Source of the DNA: Trileptium ribeirensis
Taxonomy: Eukaryota > Nematoda > Enoplea > Enoplida > Thoracostomopsidae
Direction: 5' to 3'
Assembly (NCBI GenBank): GCA_030248225.1
Contig: JASANE010011711.1
Location: 1 to 64,000 of the forward strand
DNA: 64,000 nucleotides
Shown here: positions 53,628-64,000 of the stretch, piece after piece
Position numbering within the stretch: the stretch's first letter is position 1
How the letters are laid out: the number at the start of each line of letters is the position of its first letter
Position numbers and translations under genes: made by a program
Notes under the pieces: generated by a model
The model's input: only the letters and a program-made list of their open reading frames with translations
Told to the model about the DNA's origin: nothing
Database searches by the model: none

Positions 53628-54521
53628 TTAAAGCTTTCCTTTTTTTCGGCGTCGACCGTGCACTATCTTCATTTTGTCTTGTGCTTTACTGGTATTCTCC
53701 ATAGCTTCAGTTTCAAGGAACATTCTCGTCATAGTAGCCGAGTTGAGAACTGTCTCCGCGTTATCAGCTTGATCCATATTCGTGTTTTCGTCACTGCAAG
53801 TAAAATAGGCATCTCGCCCGTACATAAGCTCAAAAGGTTTCACCTTCATTGCTGCTTGCGGTGCGCAGCGGTAACAAAACAGAGCCTCCTTCAAGTAGTT
53901 GTCCCAATTTTTCTGATCATCATCACCGATCATTTTCAAGAGAGTACGTTGCAACGTCTGGTTGTATCTCTCAACCAACCCTTGAGATCGGGGGTGGTAG
54001 CTTGAGGACACCCTACGCTGTATCTTGTTTATGACGCACAGTTCGTCCAACACCTTGTTCACGAACTCTCTTGCTTGATCGGAAGACACAACAGCTGGAA
54101 ATCTTTTATCGAGGAAAATATACAAAGCAGACGCTACCGTTAAGGCTGACTTGTCCGCTAAAAGAACGGCTTCTAGCCATTTGGAGAGAAGATCCGCAAC
54201 GACCAGTATATACTTGTTTCCATTGAAAGATTCGGGCATTGACACCAAATCTATTTCAAGATGATGCTATACTGATTTAACCGGTAACGGATGCAGCGGC
54301 ACATCGGTTTTCTGAAAGCCACGAGGATCAGTCTTCTGGCAGGTTTCACAGGACTGTATGTAATCGCTGACGTCTCTGTTGATGTCCCAAAAATAAGTCT
54401 CTTGAATGACTTCAAAAGTTCTGGTTCTCCCAAAATGTCCCCGGCTATCATGAAAATCCTTTACGATCCTCATCCGGTCCGATGGTTTTGCGAAAATTTT
54501 AGTCTTATTTTTCACTGTCAC
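53628..54521 (-). pseudogene. Ginger-like transposase (gypsy-type integrase), one stop
   Basis: The zinc-binding region (FHDSRGHFGRTRTF, then CETCQKTD) is at 54340-54480. The DDE core has EIDLVSMP, VSSDQAREF and SQGLVERYNQTLQ, the three acidic positions. The C-terminal part reaches HGRRRKKGKL. One in-frame TAG near 54268 separates the zinc and core parts. No RT, protease of retroviral type or LTR accompanies it, and a Ulp1-like segment follows, which fits a Ginger DNA transposon better than an LTR element. It would cut and join DNA ends. Terminal repeats of its own were not identified. Confidence 0.7.
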
Positions 54522-54552
54522 AGTCAGTTGATCCCCATTTATGCATCATTCA

Positions 54553-54850
54553 CAGAGAAGTGCGTGCACGAATTGCACACCGTAAGCTATTGCAGCGACC
54601 ATGTTGTAATAAAACAATATTGTCATGGCATTATGTTATTGCAAACATAGCGCAATCAATTGCACAAGCTAAAATATTGCTGCTAGAAGATTGGCTTTTA
54701 TTGCACGGTCAATAGCAGAAGAAAAAATATTGCCGCTACAAAATTATGGGCTTGTGTTGCACAGCCGCAGAACGGTAGAGTTATTGTCGTGTCAAAAGCA
54801 GCTAGTTTATATTGTAGCAACAATATAATTCTCACTGAGTTTGATAACGG
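54553..54850. repeat. left inverted repeat, partner of 63716-64000
   Basis: About 300 bp from AGAGAAGTGCGTGCACG to AACAATATAATTC is the reverse complement of 63716-64000 at roughly 80 percent by eye, without large gaps. It is full of TATTGC/GCAATA motifs. Its outer end lies between 54522 and 54553, directly beside the start of the Ginger-like ORF. Confidence 0.85.
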
Positions 54851-55160
54851 TATCCACAGTTTGGTATTGGTGCCCCCCTCCAGTTTGATATTGGTGCCTC
54901 CTCCAATTTAATATTGGTGATCCCCTCCAGTTTGATATTGGCACCTCCTCAAGCTTGATATTGGTGCCCCCATCCAGTTTGATATTGGTGCCCCTCCAAT
55001 AATTTGATACTGGTCTCCCCTCCTGTTTGACATTGGTGTCCCTTTCCAGTTTGATATTGGTGCCATATCCAGTTTGATATTGGTGCCCCCCCAGTTGTAT
55101 GTTGGTGTCCCCTGCAGTTTGATATTGGTGCCGCCCTCCAATTTGACATTGGTCATAAAA
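54851..55160. repeat. minisatellite, 22-25-bp units, left array
   Basis: Thirteen or so units of CCAGTTTGATATTGGTGCCCC type. The unit is the reverse complement of the array at 63349-63715, so the array belongs to the inverted structure. Confidence 0.9.
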
Positions 55161-56084
55161 TTACAAAACTACAATATCTTGCAAACTAATTATTACAGTT
55201 TCTATTTCCTGGAAATTTTTCACTTTTTACCACATATGCTCAATGACCGAGGCGCAGCCAGAGATGTGAGGGGGCCATAAATGTTGGAAATACTTAAGAA
55301 CTGATAATTTTATCTAATTTTTGGTAATTTTCCGCCGCCGATTTCTGCCAATTTTTACCTAAATTATACCTACTCCACCAATTTTTGTCTATTCTTTCTC
55401 AATAATTGAGAATATTTTTTCCGCGCGCCTTCGGCACGGCAGGATTGGGGCATGTGCAGAGCTGAAATCATGCTACCCCCTGGATGATCAGCGTCGCCCT
55501 GAGGACCAGGTCCGAGCCTCATAAGCGATAATTCCACTCTCCGCCCATATCAGCATGTATGACTGTTTACCTCGGCTCGTCTACATTCTTTTCTCATAAA
55601 ACATATTTGATTATTATGCACCTGGTTAAATTTCGGCGGACAAGAATATGTTTTCTAATTGGCAGTGTAACACTGCCTTGCCACATAGCGAAATGTTATT
55701 TTGACTGCATGACATCAATTGCCAGTTGCTTTGTTTGCTTAGAAACGTGCACAAACATCACAGTGTGCTTACACTTTACAGTTGCACAGTTTGAGCGCCT
55801 GACACGGCAATTTATCGTAGTATAATGTATTTTGTTGAACGCGATGGAGGTAACTGTATATGGGTACACTCGCGTTAATATATGTATTTAGAACAAACTT
55901 TAAACTAAACATTTATTTGAAATCAAATATATGGGTTATAGGGTAATATTATTATAAATTGGAGCTGGTGTAGGATGCGCTAAGTGTCCAACATCTTGTA
56001 AATTCCGACAGTTCGCGGTAGTTTTACAATTTATTGTATATATGCTCCTATGAATTGATTCCGTCAACTATAAATGTAATAACC
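55161..56084. other. no recognised gene
   Basis: AT-rich DNA between the minisatellite and copy 2 of the long repeat. A plus-strand frame of 88 codons at 55559 has no coding motif. Confidence 0.4.
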
Positions 56085-59000
56085 GGTGACGCAGCTGCAT
56101 GGCGCAACTTCCTAACACCATGCCCATGCGACCCCGGCTATTGTAACCTCAAGGGTGGACCGTGAATACTAAATTTTAATCCTATTCTTGGTCAGACCCA
56201 AGAAGCTACGCAGCTTAGCAGGCCGCAGGCGCGCTTCACGGTGTGTGTTCGGACCCCGCCCGAAGGGTTGCGCACGTGTCTAGTATCGGGTATGATTTCT
56301 GAGGTCCCCCAGGGAGGCTAGCACCGACACCTGCTCGCAGGTCATGGAGCCTAGCCGCTATTCCCTATCTTAAACTCATCGGAAGTTGTTTAGTTCGATT
56401 TCATGGTGATAAATGTTGGAATAAAACGTGAAAGTGTCCCTAGAAATTTGAAGCTCAGGTTGATTTACCTAGTTAAAATCGCGGTATGCTCCGTGTTAGA
56501 GCATTGACCTATGTGGCCCCCACAGGGTTCCGACGAGCCCTGAGCGTTTAATGTCGGATTATCAATGGCGTGGCCTGCTCTTTTCAGTAAATTCTACGCG
56601 AGTGCACTGGCACCTTGACCAGTGGACAGTTGGACTTACTTAAAGTAGAGGGGATTCCTAACACATTTTGAATATCGGTCATACATTAATAATATTTTGC
56701 TTGTGTTATCCGGTTATTTCCTTAGAGCGTAAATAGAAATGACAGAAGGCTCTGCTCGCCAGTGCTTGTGACATTCTCGCCCACAAGCCGTGACGGGCAG
56801 CGCCTGTTCGTCCGAGCGGACAAACCAGAAAAGAAAAACGCCCTATCGTCTCGGTATCAACTAAAACTGTACTCGGTGTTTCAAAATACAACGTTTATTT
56901 ACAAGATCAAAGTTTAGTGTCGGGACGAGTGTCTCCGAACGTCTGCCGAGACGGCCTAAGTAAATCACCGTAGGGGAGTTTAGCAGAAACTCGCAGAGGT
57001 CGCTTCGGTTTACTCAATTACGGGCAATGGGCGATGAGAAGACCAATCTGGGTTGGAGCGCACAGATATTCGCCACGTTGCGAACTAGGGACGGTTATCC
57101 CTGCTTCGACTCAATGATAGCGAACTACTCAGCTATGCAGCGCACTAAGCAGGGGCCCTAGAGTGCTTCAGAAATATGCTCCTACCGTACTAACTCAAAC
57201 ATACGGCGATCACCAGTAAACTAAGCCATTGGGAAAAGTGAAAGTGAAAACGGGGTTTGGCCCTACGAGCTCTGCTCTAATAACAGTACCAATACGGAGA
57301 TCCGGTGAATATTCGATGTGGACTCGATTGTCATGCCGACCGAACAATTTCCGCTATCGTTTCTGATCAATTTGTCTATCCAAGGTACGACTGACCGAAC
57401 GGAAAGCATTAGAAGAGGAAAAGGGGGGGCGTAAAATTCAGTACATTCGGGTAGGGGAACGCGGTCGTGACGTTGAATGACACGGCGCGCCCTCCTAGGT
57501 AAGTTTCGAGGCCGCCCCCCCAGCGGCGAGCCGGGTTGATTGGATTTAGTTTGATTTGTCCGCTGTAATTTTGGTGGGAACAAGTTTTACGGGCTCAACG
57601 CACCGAGCCGAGGAGTGACTCGGCCTCATTTACTATCTTTGGGGGGCCGTTTTGGATAGTCGGGACAGGGGCGATCGGCCCCGGACGCCTTTGCGTCTTT
57701 TGTTTTCTCTTCGGTTGTTTGTCTTTTGCCTCTCTCTAACGACGATTTTGTCGTTCTAATACACTGCTGTATGCAGTGTCTCAACTGCTGTGTTGTGCAG
57801 TTGAGTTATCATTGACTTCGTTGTCAATGATGTCGTGCTCCTATGGATGAGTGGTTAAGACTAATGAAACTGCAGCGGACTTAAATTCTCCGTGCAGGAT
57901 CAATTCACATTACGGGAAAATGCAACTGGCTGTTACTGAATCTATAGAAAAAGAGAAACTGGGCATACATAGTACATAGCCTAACGGGCACTCATGATAA
58001 ATAGTGAAACCTGGCTAAACTTAGCGATCGGCTCGCTCCAAAAAGAAAAAGGGGTTTTGCACTCGCCCGGTTTGGGGCCAAAACGGCCTGGGCGAGGAGG
58101 TAAGTTTTCTTTATTTTTGGAAAGTTTTAAAATTTTGTTTGAAGGCGGGGACACAATGTGTTTCTCCCGCAAAGGTGATATTTAGTGATGGCGCAGGGGC
58201 AAGCTTTAATTCTGTTTCCTTTAGACAATGGTCTCTAGAGAAGACCATTGCGTATTGCAATAGCGAACGTTGGTAAACTTGGTTGTTTTAATCACGTTCC
58301 TATTTGGGTCCGAAAACTGGAGCATTACCACAAAACGATGCACCATCGTCACCGTTCGAGGTCGGCTAAATTTTGTTCGGCTGGGGGCGTGATCCTCCAG
58401 CTCATTTTGATCACAAGGGGGCAAGAGGACACCTAAAGATACTCCGGTCAGTCGTCCTAATGAGATTGGCGTACAGATGAAATGCCTACCGAATGTGTCG
58501 TCTGCGTGTACTAAAATCAGATCCAAACAACTGAGCAAAGACGATTCCGAGACAGCATTCCGTAAAAGCAGCAAACACCTTAAGCTCAAGTTAACGTCCC
58601 TAGAATTTGTTTGGTCTTTTAAATTCCCAAATTTTCTTAACTCGATGAGATAGAAGAAATTTTGAGGGCTTCCTAAAGCCCGACGGAGGCTAGTCCTCCG
58701 TTCCTAAGCTGCGTTTCTGTCCAAGCCCAAACACGGCATGGGCATTGAACGTTCAACTAAGCTGCAAATTTTGAAACCATAATAGCAAAACCATTGAACA
58801 ATTCCCAAATTTCTGTGGCATGTACGTTCACGAAATTTTACCGTGGTCGGCTCAGGAAAATTCGTTGATCCTAACTCGAAAGAAGCAATTCATGTAAAGT
58901 CTGGACGAAAAGTGTCCATTTTGTTGTGTCTTACCTAAGACCACGGGGAATCAGACTGACTTCGACTTGGCTGGTCAACTTTTCTGTTCCATGCTCGGTA

Positions 59001-61060
59001 CCTACGTACCCTAAGTCGCCGTGCGCTTCCACCTCGAAATTCGATCCTAGATATTTATTCTTGTTGGGTCTGTGTGTAGCATTTCGGCGGGACACCGCGG
59101 GTTAAGATCCAAAGTTATTGAGTCTGTTTACACGAAGGGGACACGCTACATTCACGGGTTACCTATACGAACGGTCTGTTACTGTCCACACAGCAGAGAA
59201 ACTAAACCCCTGCATACGCCGATCCTTTCTCATACTTACAGCTGTCGATCCTTGGGGCAGCACCAGCTGAACCCCCTTCGCGAGTTGTATACCTGCGCGG
59301 AAATCTTTCACGACCGATCCGATAACGAAGCGAAAAGCGAAGAAAAGGAAAGCCACCGAGCAATTGAAAACAACGAACAATTAACACATAAAAGTCCTTC
59401 GTCGGAGCTGGTCAGTAGAGTCGACCGAACTCCGCGCTGCCGAAGTCAAACTGATTCCAAGATTCGACGCGTTGGTCGTAACCTGGAAATTTCTGCCTGT
59501 ATGTTACGATGGCGATTTTTTCGCCGTCCAATCGTTGGCAATTTCTTGACGCCCACTTTTTTGGGTTTTCTGTCCAGTGTCCAATTGGGGACACTTCCAG
59601 AAATTCGAATCTTGACGGCTACCGTAAACCGTCGATGTCCTTAAAGAGAGTCGGCTTCAATTAAATTTGCCGACATCAAGTTTGAATCTTCCGAGTACTT
59701 GGAAGTTGACCATCTGTGATTTTTGTCCAAATTTTCCCAAGAAAAGTAAATTTTGAAGTCCCAATTTCCCGTCCTTATCGCCGGATGTCCAGCGAAATCA
59801 GATCCTAAACTAACAAGATTTGAACTGTTTCCGGTCCCAGCTTAACTTAAACTATAGCAAATACTTTCGGGTCGCGCAATTTCCTTCTTCCCTCCCAATT
59901 AGCGTGACAATCTGCTCATGTTTTAGACTATATGCTCTTCCCAGCCCATCCCGAGTCGGCAAAAATCAACTCGGCCTTTGTTGTCCTCGACTTGCCGCCA
60001 TCCTAATTAAGCTAATTTGAGTTTGGAAGGTGACCCTAACTCGCGAGGACACCTTAGAAAAGCAAGCTAGTTTCTAATTTTCATGCGAGTATGTATGTTT
60101 TAAAGTCGCGCCGGGGGGGACCGACGGCGGGAACATGCCCGTCTTAAGGTCAGAGACAGAGAAAACCTTAACGTACTCCTAACTGCTCAGGGATCCGGCT
60201 CCAGGGCCCCTAGGGTCCGCGAGAGGGCCCTAAATTCGCCCCCCGTTCGTCCTATCCGTTCGTATTTTGTCCGTCCGTAAAACTCTGAAATTTAACGAAT
60301 TTTAGTATGTGGTGTCCTCGTTCGTCCGTTTTTTCTGTGTCCTTATGTATACATACATATATATATCTACAAATACTCACGGACAGAAGACACACGAACA
60401 CATACACAAACACACACAGTACACCTTAGACATGTCGGCGTCCTGAGCGACAGAAAGGTCGCTCAGGATAAACACATACGCATAGCGCATCAAAAGCAAC
60501 AACAACAAAACAACAAAGAAGAAAACCGACCAGAAACGTCGGTTAGAGAGAGAACAAGGACAAAAGCGAGAGGACAGCGAGGACACGAGGCGGGCGTGGG
60601 AAGGGAAGCGGGACAAGGGTAATCCGGGAGGATTTTCGAGAGACTGGGGGCAGATTCGTTCCCAGGACGAAAAACGGGGTCGATTGATACCAAACACACG
60701 GGGGGTAGACATAGAGGCGGGTCGGGACCCATCTATGGGTTCCGATGTATATTAGCATGGGGAGCTTTAGCGGGCTCTCCTGCGTTAACGGATGGGCGGA
60801 GCGACGCCCGCCGGGTATCGTTGGACTCACCATCCAACGGCGATTCGAACGAGGGGTGATATCGTTACTGGGCGGAAGGCGTAAGAACGGTACTAAAATT
60901 ACGGCGATTAGAGAGAGTGATGGCTACGGTAGGGGCGCTTTTGTTGGTTGTCCAGGGTTAATGAGGCGGCGGACCGAGACCCGCCGGGTATTTTTGGAGA
61001 TGTCTCATCGAGACGAATCCAATGAGGGGCGGTTCGCCCATTTTAGAGCTGAACGAAAAA
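56085..61060. repeat. long non-coding repeat, copy 2
   Basis: Same orientation and order of anchor blocks as copy 1 (22440-27300); the anchor-to-anchor distance is about 4.57 kb here against about 4.47 kb there. It is GC-richer than its surroundings in parts (57400-57700, 60100-61150). Near 60800 and 60970 the block GGCGG..CGA..CCCGCCGGGTAT is repeated internally at about 170 bp. Open frames such as 59072-59644 (190 codons) show no recognised domain and have no counterpart in copy 1. Confidence 0.65.
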
Positions 61061-61989
61061 TCTCGACTTATCGGTGCCCATCAGCGGTTGACAACAGCTT
61101 TCTAGGCATCTTGGCGGGGTTACCGCGAGTCAGCAAGGGCTCAGACGGAGGTCCGGTACATATCGTCGGGTTCAACTAGTTATGATGAACAAAACGAGGG
61201 GTCGCATGCACCGGTGCGAACGCGGGATAGGGCAACGAGGACGTCGAAATGTGGGGTTTGTATTAATTGCATACTACAATGGGCTGCAGAAACGAAGCGG
61301 TTTTACCTAAAAGGGTTGTACACACACGCAAATAGATACATTTGCATACTTTATATATGGTATGTCCTAAATATATGGAAGGTAACAATCCGGGTTCGGC
61401 GTTGACAATCCCACCTAGCGTAAGTAGCGATTGTCTCTACATGTTACAAGCGAAGCTCTGGCGTTGTTCGGAGCGGTTTTGGAAGTCCACTCACACTTCC
61501 CCAAAGTGTTCTATCAGTCTGCTCCGGTTATTTTCCGGATCAGGATACCATAGACGGTGGCGGGGCTTCGAATTAACCCGTCATCCGTCGTCCCTTACAA
61601 TCGCGATGGCTATCAAAGTAAGATTTCCGCTTGTTGCGACTTGTTGTTTTCTGTGACCATTTCTTAGTATATCGCTAAAACCAAGTAAATTTAATATTTT
61701 TAATTTCATTCTTAACCAACGTATTTTCTTGAACGTGCAGCCAGGGGCCTCCTATTCCCGGACGGTCATAACCGTCAACTCTATAACACATAGCGTCTGC
61801 TAGTTGGGTTTTCGACTAATTTCCAGTTTCCGTCGGTGTGGGGGTTTCCTTTTCAGTCCTATTGGTCGGTTGCGGCGGCTCATTTCCTTGCAATTTGGTC
61901 AGATTGTAACACTCGTCCCTAGCAAATTCTTCAGTTACAACAAAAGTGCACGGCATGTTATACGAGACAGTTCACTGAGATAACGCGAC
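61061..61989. other. no recognised gene
   Basis: Short open frames without motifs, following copy 2 of the long repeat. Homology to the region after copy 1 was not evident. Confidence 0.35.
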
Positions 61990-62425
61990 ATCTGTATACA
62001 AAACAATCCCTTACTATAAAGCGACATCGTTATGCAAAATGGTTCATGGATACAAGTGACATTTTTACACCAAATGGTTCAATAGCACAAGTGACATTTT
62101 CATACAAAATGGTTCATTTATATAAGTGACATTTTTATACAAAACGGATCATTAGTATAAGTGACTTTTTATACAAAACGGATCATTAATATAAATGACA
62201 TTTTTATACAAAACGGATCATTAATATAAATGACATTTTTATACAAAGCGGTTCATTATTATAAATGACATTTTTATACAAAACTATTTATTATTACGAG
62301 TCACATTTTTATACAAAACGGTTCATTATTATAAGTTGCATTTTTATACAAAAGGATTTATTATTACGAGTCACATTTTTATACAAAACGGTTAGCTGAT
62401 ACAAGCGAAATTTTTTTTATACAAA
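61990..62425. repeat. 35-bp tandem repeat, about 12 units
   Basis: Units read GACATTTTTATACAAAACGG followed by TTCATTATTATAA-like sequence, with growing divergence towards both ends. The array is AT-rich and non-coding. Confidence 0.9.
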
Positions 62426-63348
62426 CATCCATGTGCCAACGCTTCCCGATACAATTGTGAGTGCGAAAGTCCTAAAATGCTCGTGACAGGGCCGAAGCGG
62501 CCCTGTTACATAAACTATCTAGTGCCCACAACATAGAAGAAATTTTGAAGTTTCTGCGCTAAATCCCGAATGTTAGTGGCGTACATATATCAAAGAATAA
62601 ACAAAATTATTGATCGGGTTATATGCTTGACCGTGATGAGTCATGTATTATGTGATGATGTATTTCTACGAATAAATATGATTAAACACATAAACTCGGA
62701 AATTTAATCACACTCATCAGAAACAGTCGTAGTAGAAATTGTCAACGTGTACCTAAAAGATCATATTGCACGTATCATCATTTAAATCATTTGTTCTGGC
62801 AGTTCCCCATTATAACTAGTATCTCACAAACGAGAGTGAAACGGGTGAGCGCTGTGTCATTTTTAGGTTATCGTTTAGGTTATCACCTGTACGAGGTAGT
62901 GTTTGATGCAAATACCACCTTAAACCTTTTCGACCCTGAACCTATTGAAAATACTAAAACCTCGCTGACTCTAAACACATCGAAAACAACTGACAACGAA
63001 CGCATCAAGCATTTTTGCTGGTCTCTAGATAACTAAACCATCGCATTCAGCTTACCAGAAAACATAGGCGAAAAACTTGGATCGCCTGTATGCAATATGT
63101 AACCAAACAAATGACGACACACAATATTCTAGAAATCGGGCTCATTCACTATAAACCCATTGAAAACCCATCAAAATGCAAAAAATATACACGCTGGACA
63201 CTAACCAAATCGTGGCGCGAAACGTGACCCGAAAACGATTTTTCTGACCCGCGCTCCGTGACCGTCGATTTATTTCCATCTCTAAGTAGAATACTTCATG
63301 GCAAAAATAAAGCTGTAACATACAAAAACCCCGTATTTGACTGGAGGG
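62426..63348. other. no recognised gene
   Basis: The plus-strand frame 62791-63036 (81 codons) has no recognised motif. The rest is non-coding by eye. Confidence 0.35.
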
Positions 63349-63715
63349 GGGTCAATATCAAACTGAAAAGGAGCCAATATGAAACTGGAGGGGGGCACCA
63401 ATATCAAACTGGAGGAGGCACCAATATCAAACTGGAGAGGGGCACCAGTATCAAACTGGAGGGGGCATGCATCTATATCAAACGGTGGGGACGCCAATGT
63501 CAAACTGGAGGGGGCACCAATATTAAACTGGAGGGGCACCAATATCAATCTGGAGGGAGGAGGCACCAATATCAAACTGGAGGGGCACTAACATCAAACT
63601 GGAAGAGGCGCCAATATCAAACTGGAGGAGGTACCAATATCAAACTGGAGGGGGCACCAATATCAAACTCTAGGGGGGCAATGTGAAACTGGAGGGGCAC
63701 CATTATCAACCTCCG
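63349..63715. repeat. minisatellite, 22-25-bp units, right array
   Basis: About 16 units of CACCAATATCAAACTGGAGGGG type. Its 142-codon open frame (repeats like NIKLEG and YQTGGG) is created by the repeat and shifts phase among units, so it is not called a gene. Confidence 0.9.
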
Positions 63716-64000
63716 CGATCTTTATATTGTTGCTACAATACCAACTAGCTGCTTTTGATGCAGCAATAACTCGACCGTTTACAACATTGCTGTGCAACAC
63801 AAGCCAATATTATTGTAGCGGCAATATTTATGCTTCTGCTATTGACGGTGCAATAAAAACCAATGTTATGTAGCAGCAATATTTTCGCTTGTGCTATTCA
63901 TTCCGCTATTTTTGCAATAACATGATGCCATGACAATATTATTTTCTTACAATATGGTCACTGCAATAACTTATGGTGTGCAATTCGTGCACGCGCTTCT
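63716..64000. repeat. right inverted repeat, runs off the window
   Basis: Reverse complement of 54553-54850. The last bases of the window (GTGCACGCGCTTCT) match the outer end of the left arm, so the structure ends close to or just past 64000. Confidence 0.85.

Noticed and set aside
54908..55156. Open frames with SNWRG/YQTGG repeats
   Set aside because: Same minisatellite effect, in the left array.
59072..59644. 190-codon frame in copy 2 of the long repeat
   Set aside because: No motif, unusual composition, no counterpart in copy 1, overlapping open frames on the other strand.
60377..60833. Minus-strand P/S/L-rich frames
   Set aside because: Low-complexity translation of a purine-rich strand; homologous purine-rich DNA in copy 1 (26667-26972) gives different proteins.
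63258..63686. 142-codon open frame with NIKLEG-like repeats
   Set aside because: It follows from the minisatellite unit; phase changes between units, and both strands are open.

Overview
The window is repeat-rich nuclear DNA from an invertebrate animal. Evidence for this includes split protein-coding genes with GT/AG introns, an EEA1-type FYVE exon pair, LTR and non-LTR retrotransposons, MITEs and minisatellites. The DUF4780-like LINE and the Harbinger-type MITE fit an arthropod or a related invertebrate, but I cannot name the species. Most of the 64 kb is mobile DNA in different stages of decay. Only two host genes can be supported.

Layout. 1-5.4 kb: minus-strand 3' end of an EEA1-like gene, with its FYVE finger split across two exons (1170-1295 and 2862-2960). 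The intron holds a 259-bp Harbinger-type MITE with TAA target duplications. 5.4-14.1 kb: a plus-strand Ty3/gypsy-type element (element A). It has an extended primer-binding site complementary to 41 nt of tRNA-Leu(AAG) and a nested inverted repeat around the first start codon. Its order is unusual: envelope-like glycoprotein first, then protease, RT, RNase H and integrase, and last an unknown basic ORF. 14.1-18.9 kb: non-coding DNA, then the leader and gag (with a CCHC knuckle) of a second LTR element (element C), broken off against a copy of the 3' end of host gene 2. 21.3-28 kb: inverted repeats, a minisatellite, and copy 1 of a long non-coding repeat. 28.7-34.6 kb: a decayed LINE with a DUF4780-like ORF1, endonuclease, RT and RNase H, its RT split by another repeat.

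36.9-42.1 kb: minus-strand remains of a further Ty3/gypsy element (element B), with an LTR-like block between RNase H and integrase. 44.0-51.9 kb: host gene 2, plus strand, three exons joined by phase-1 introns. It has no recognised domain, a stray partial exon copy in its last intron, and a 3' end copied 33 kb away at 18.9-19.8 kb. 53.2-54.5 kb: a minus-strand Ginger-like integrase followed by a Ulp1/C48-type cysteine protease segment. 54.55-64.0 kb: a structure bounded by inverted repeats of about 300 bp plus about 300-380 bp of minisatellite. It encloses copy 2 of the long non-coding repeat and runs off the window.

The strongest candidates for something undescribed are the envelope-first element A with its tRNA-derived leader, the minisatellite-bearing inverted-repeat structure with its non-coding core, and the integrase plus Ulp1 gene. 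All homology statements come from motif recognition by eye; no database search was run.
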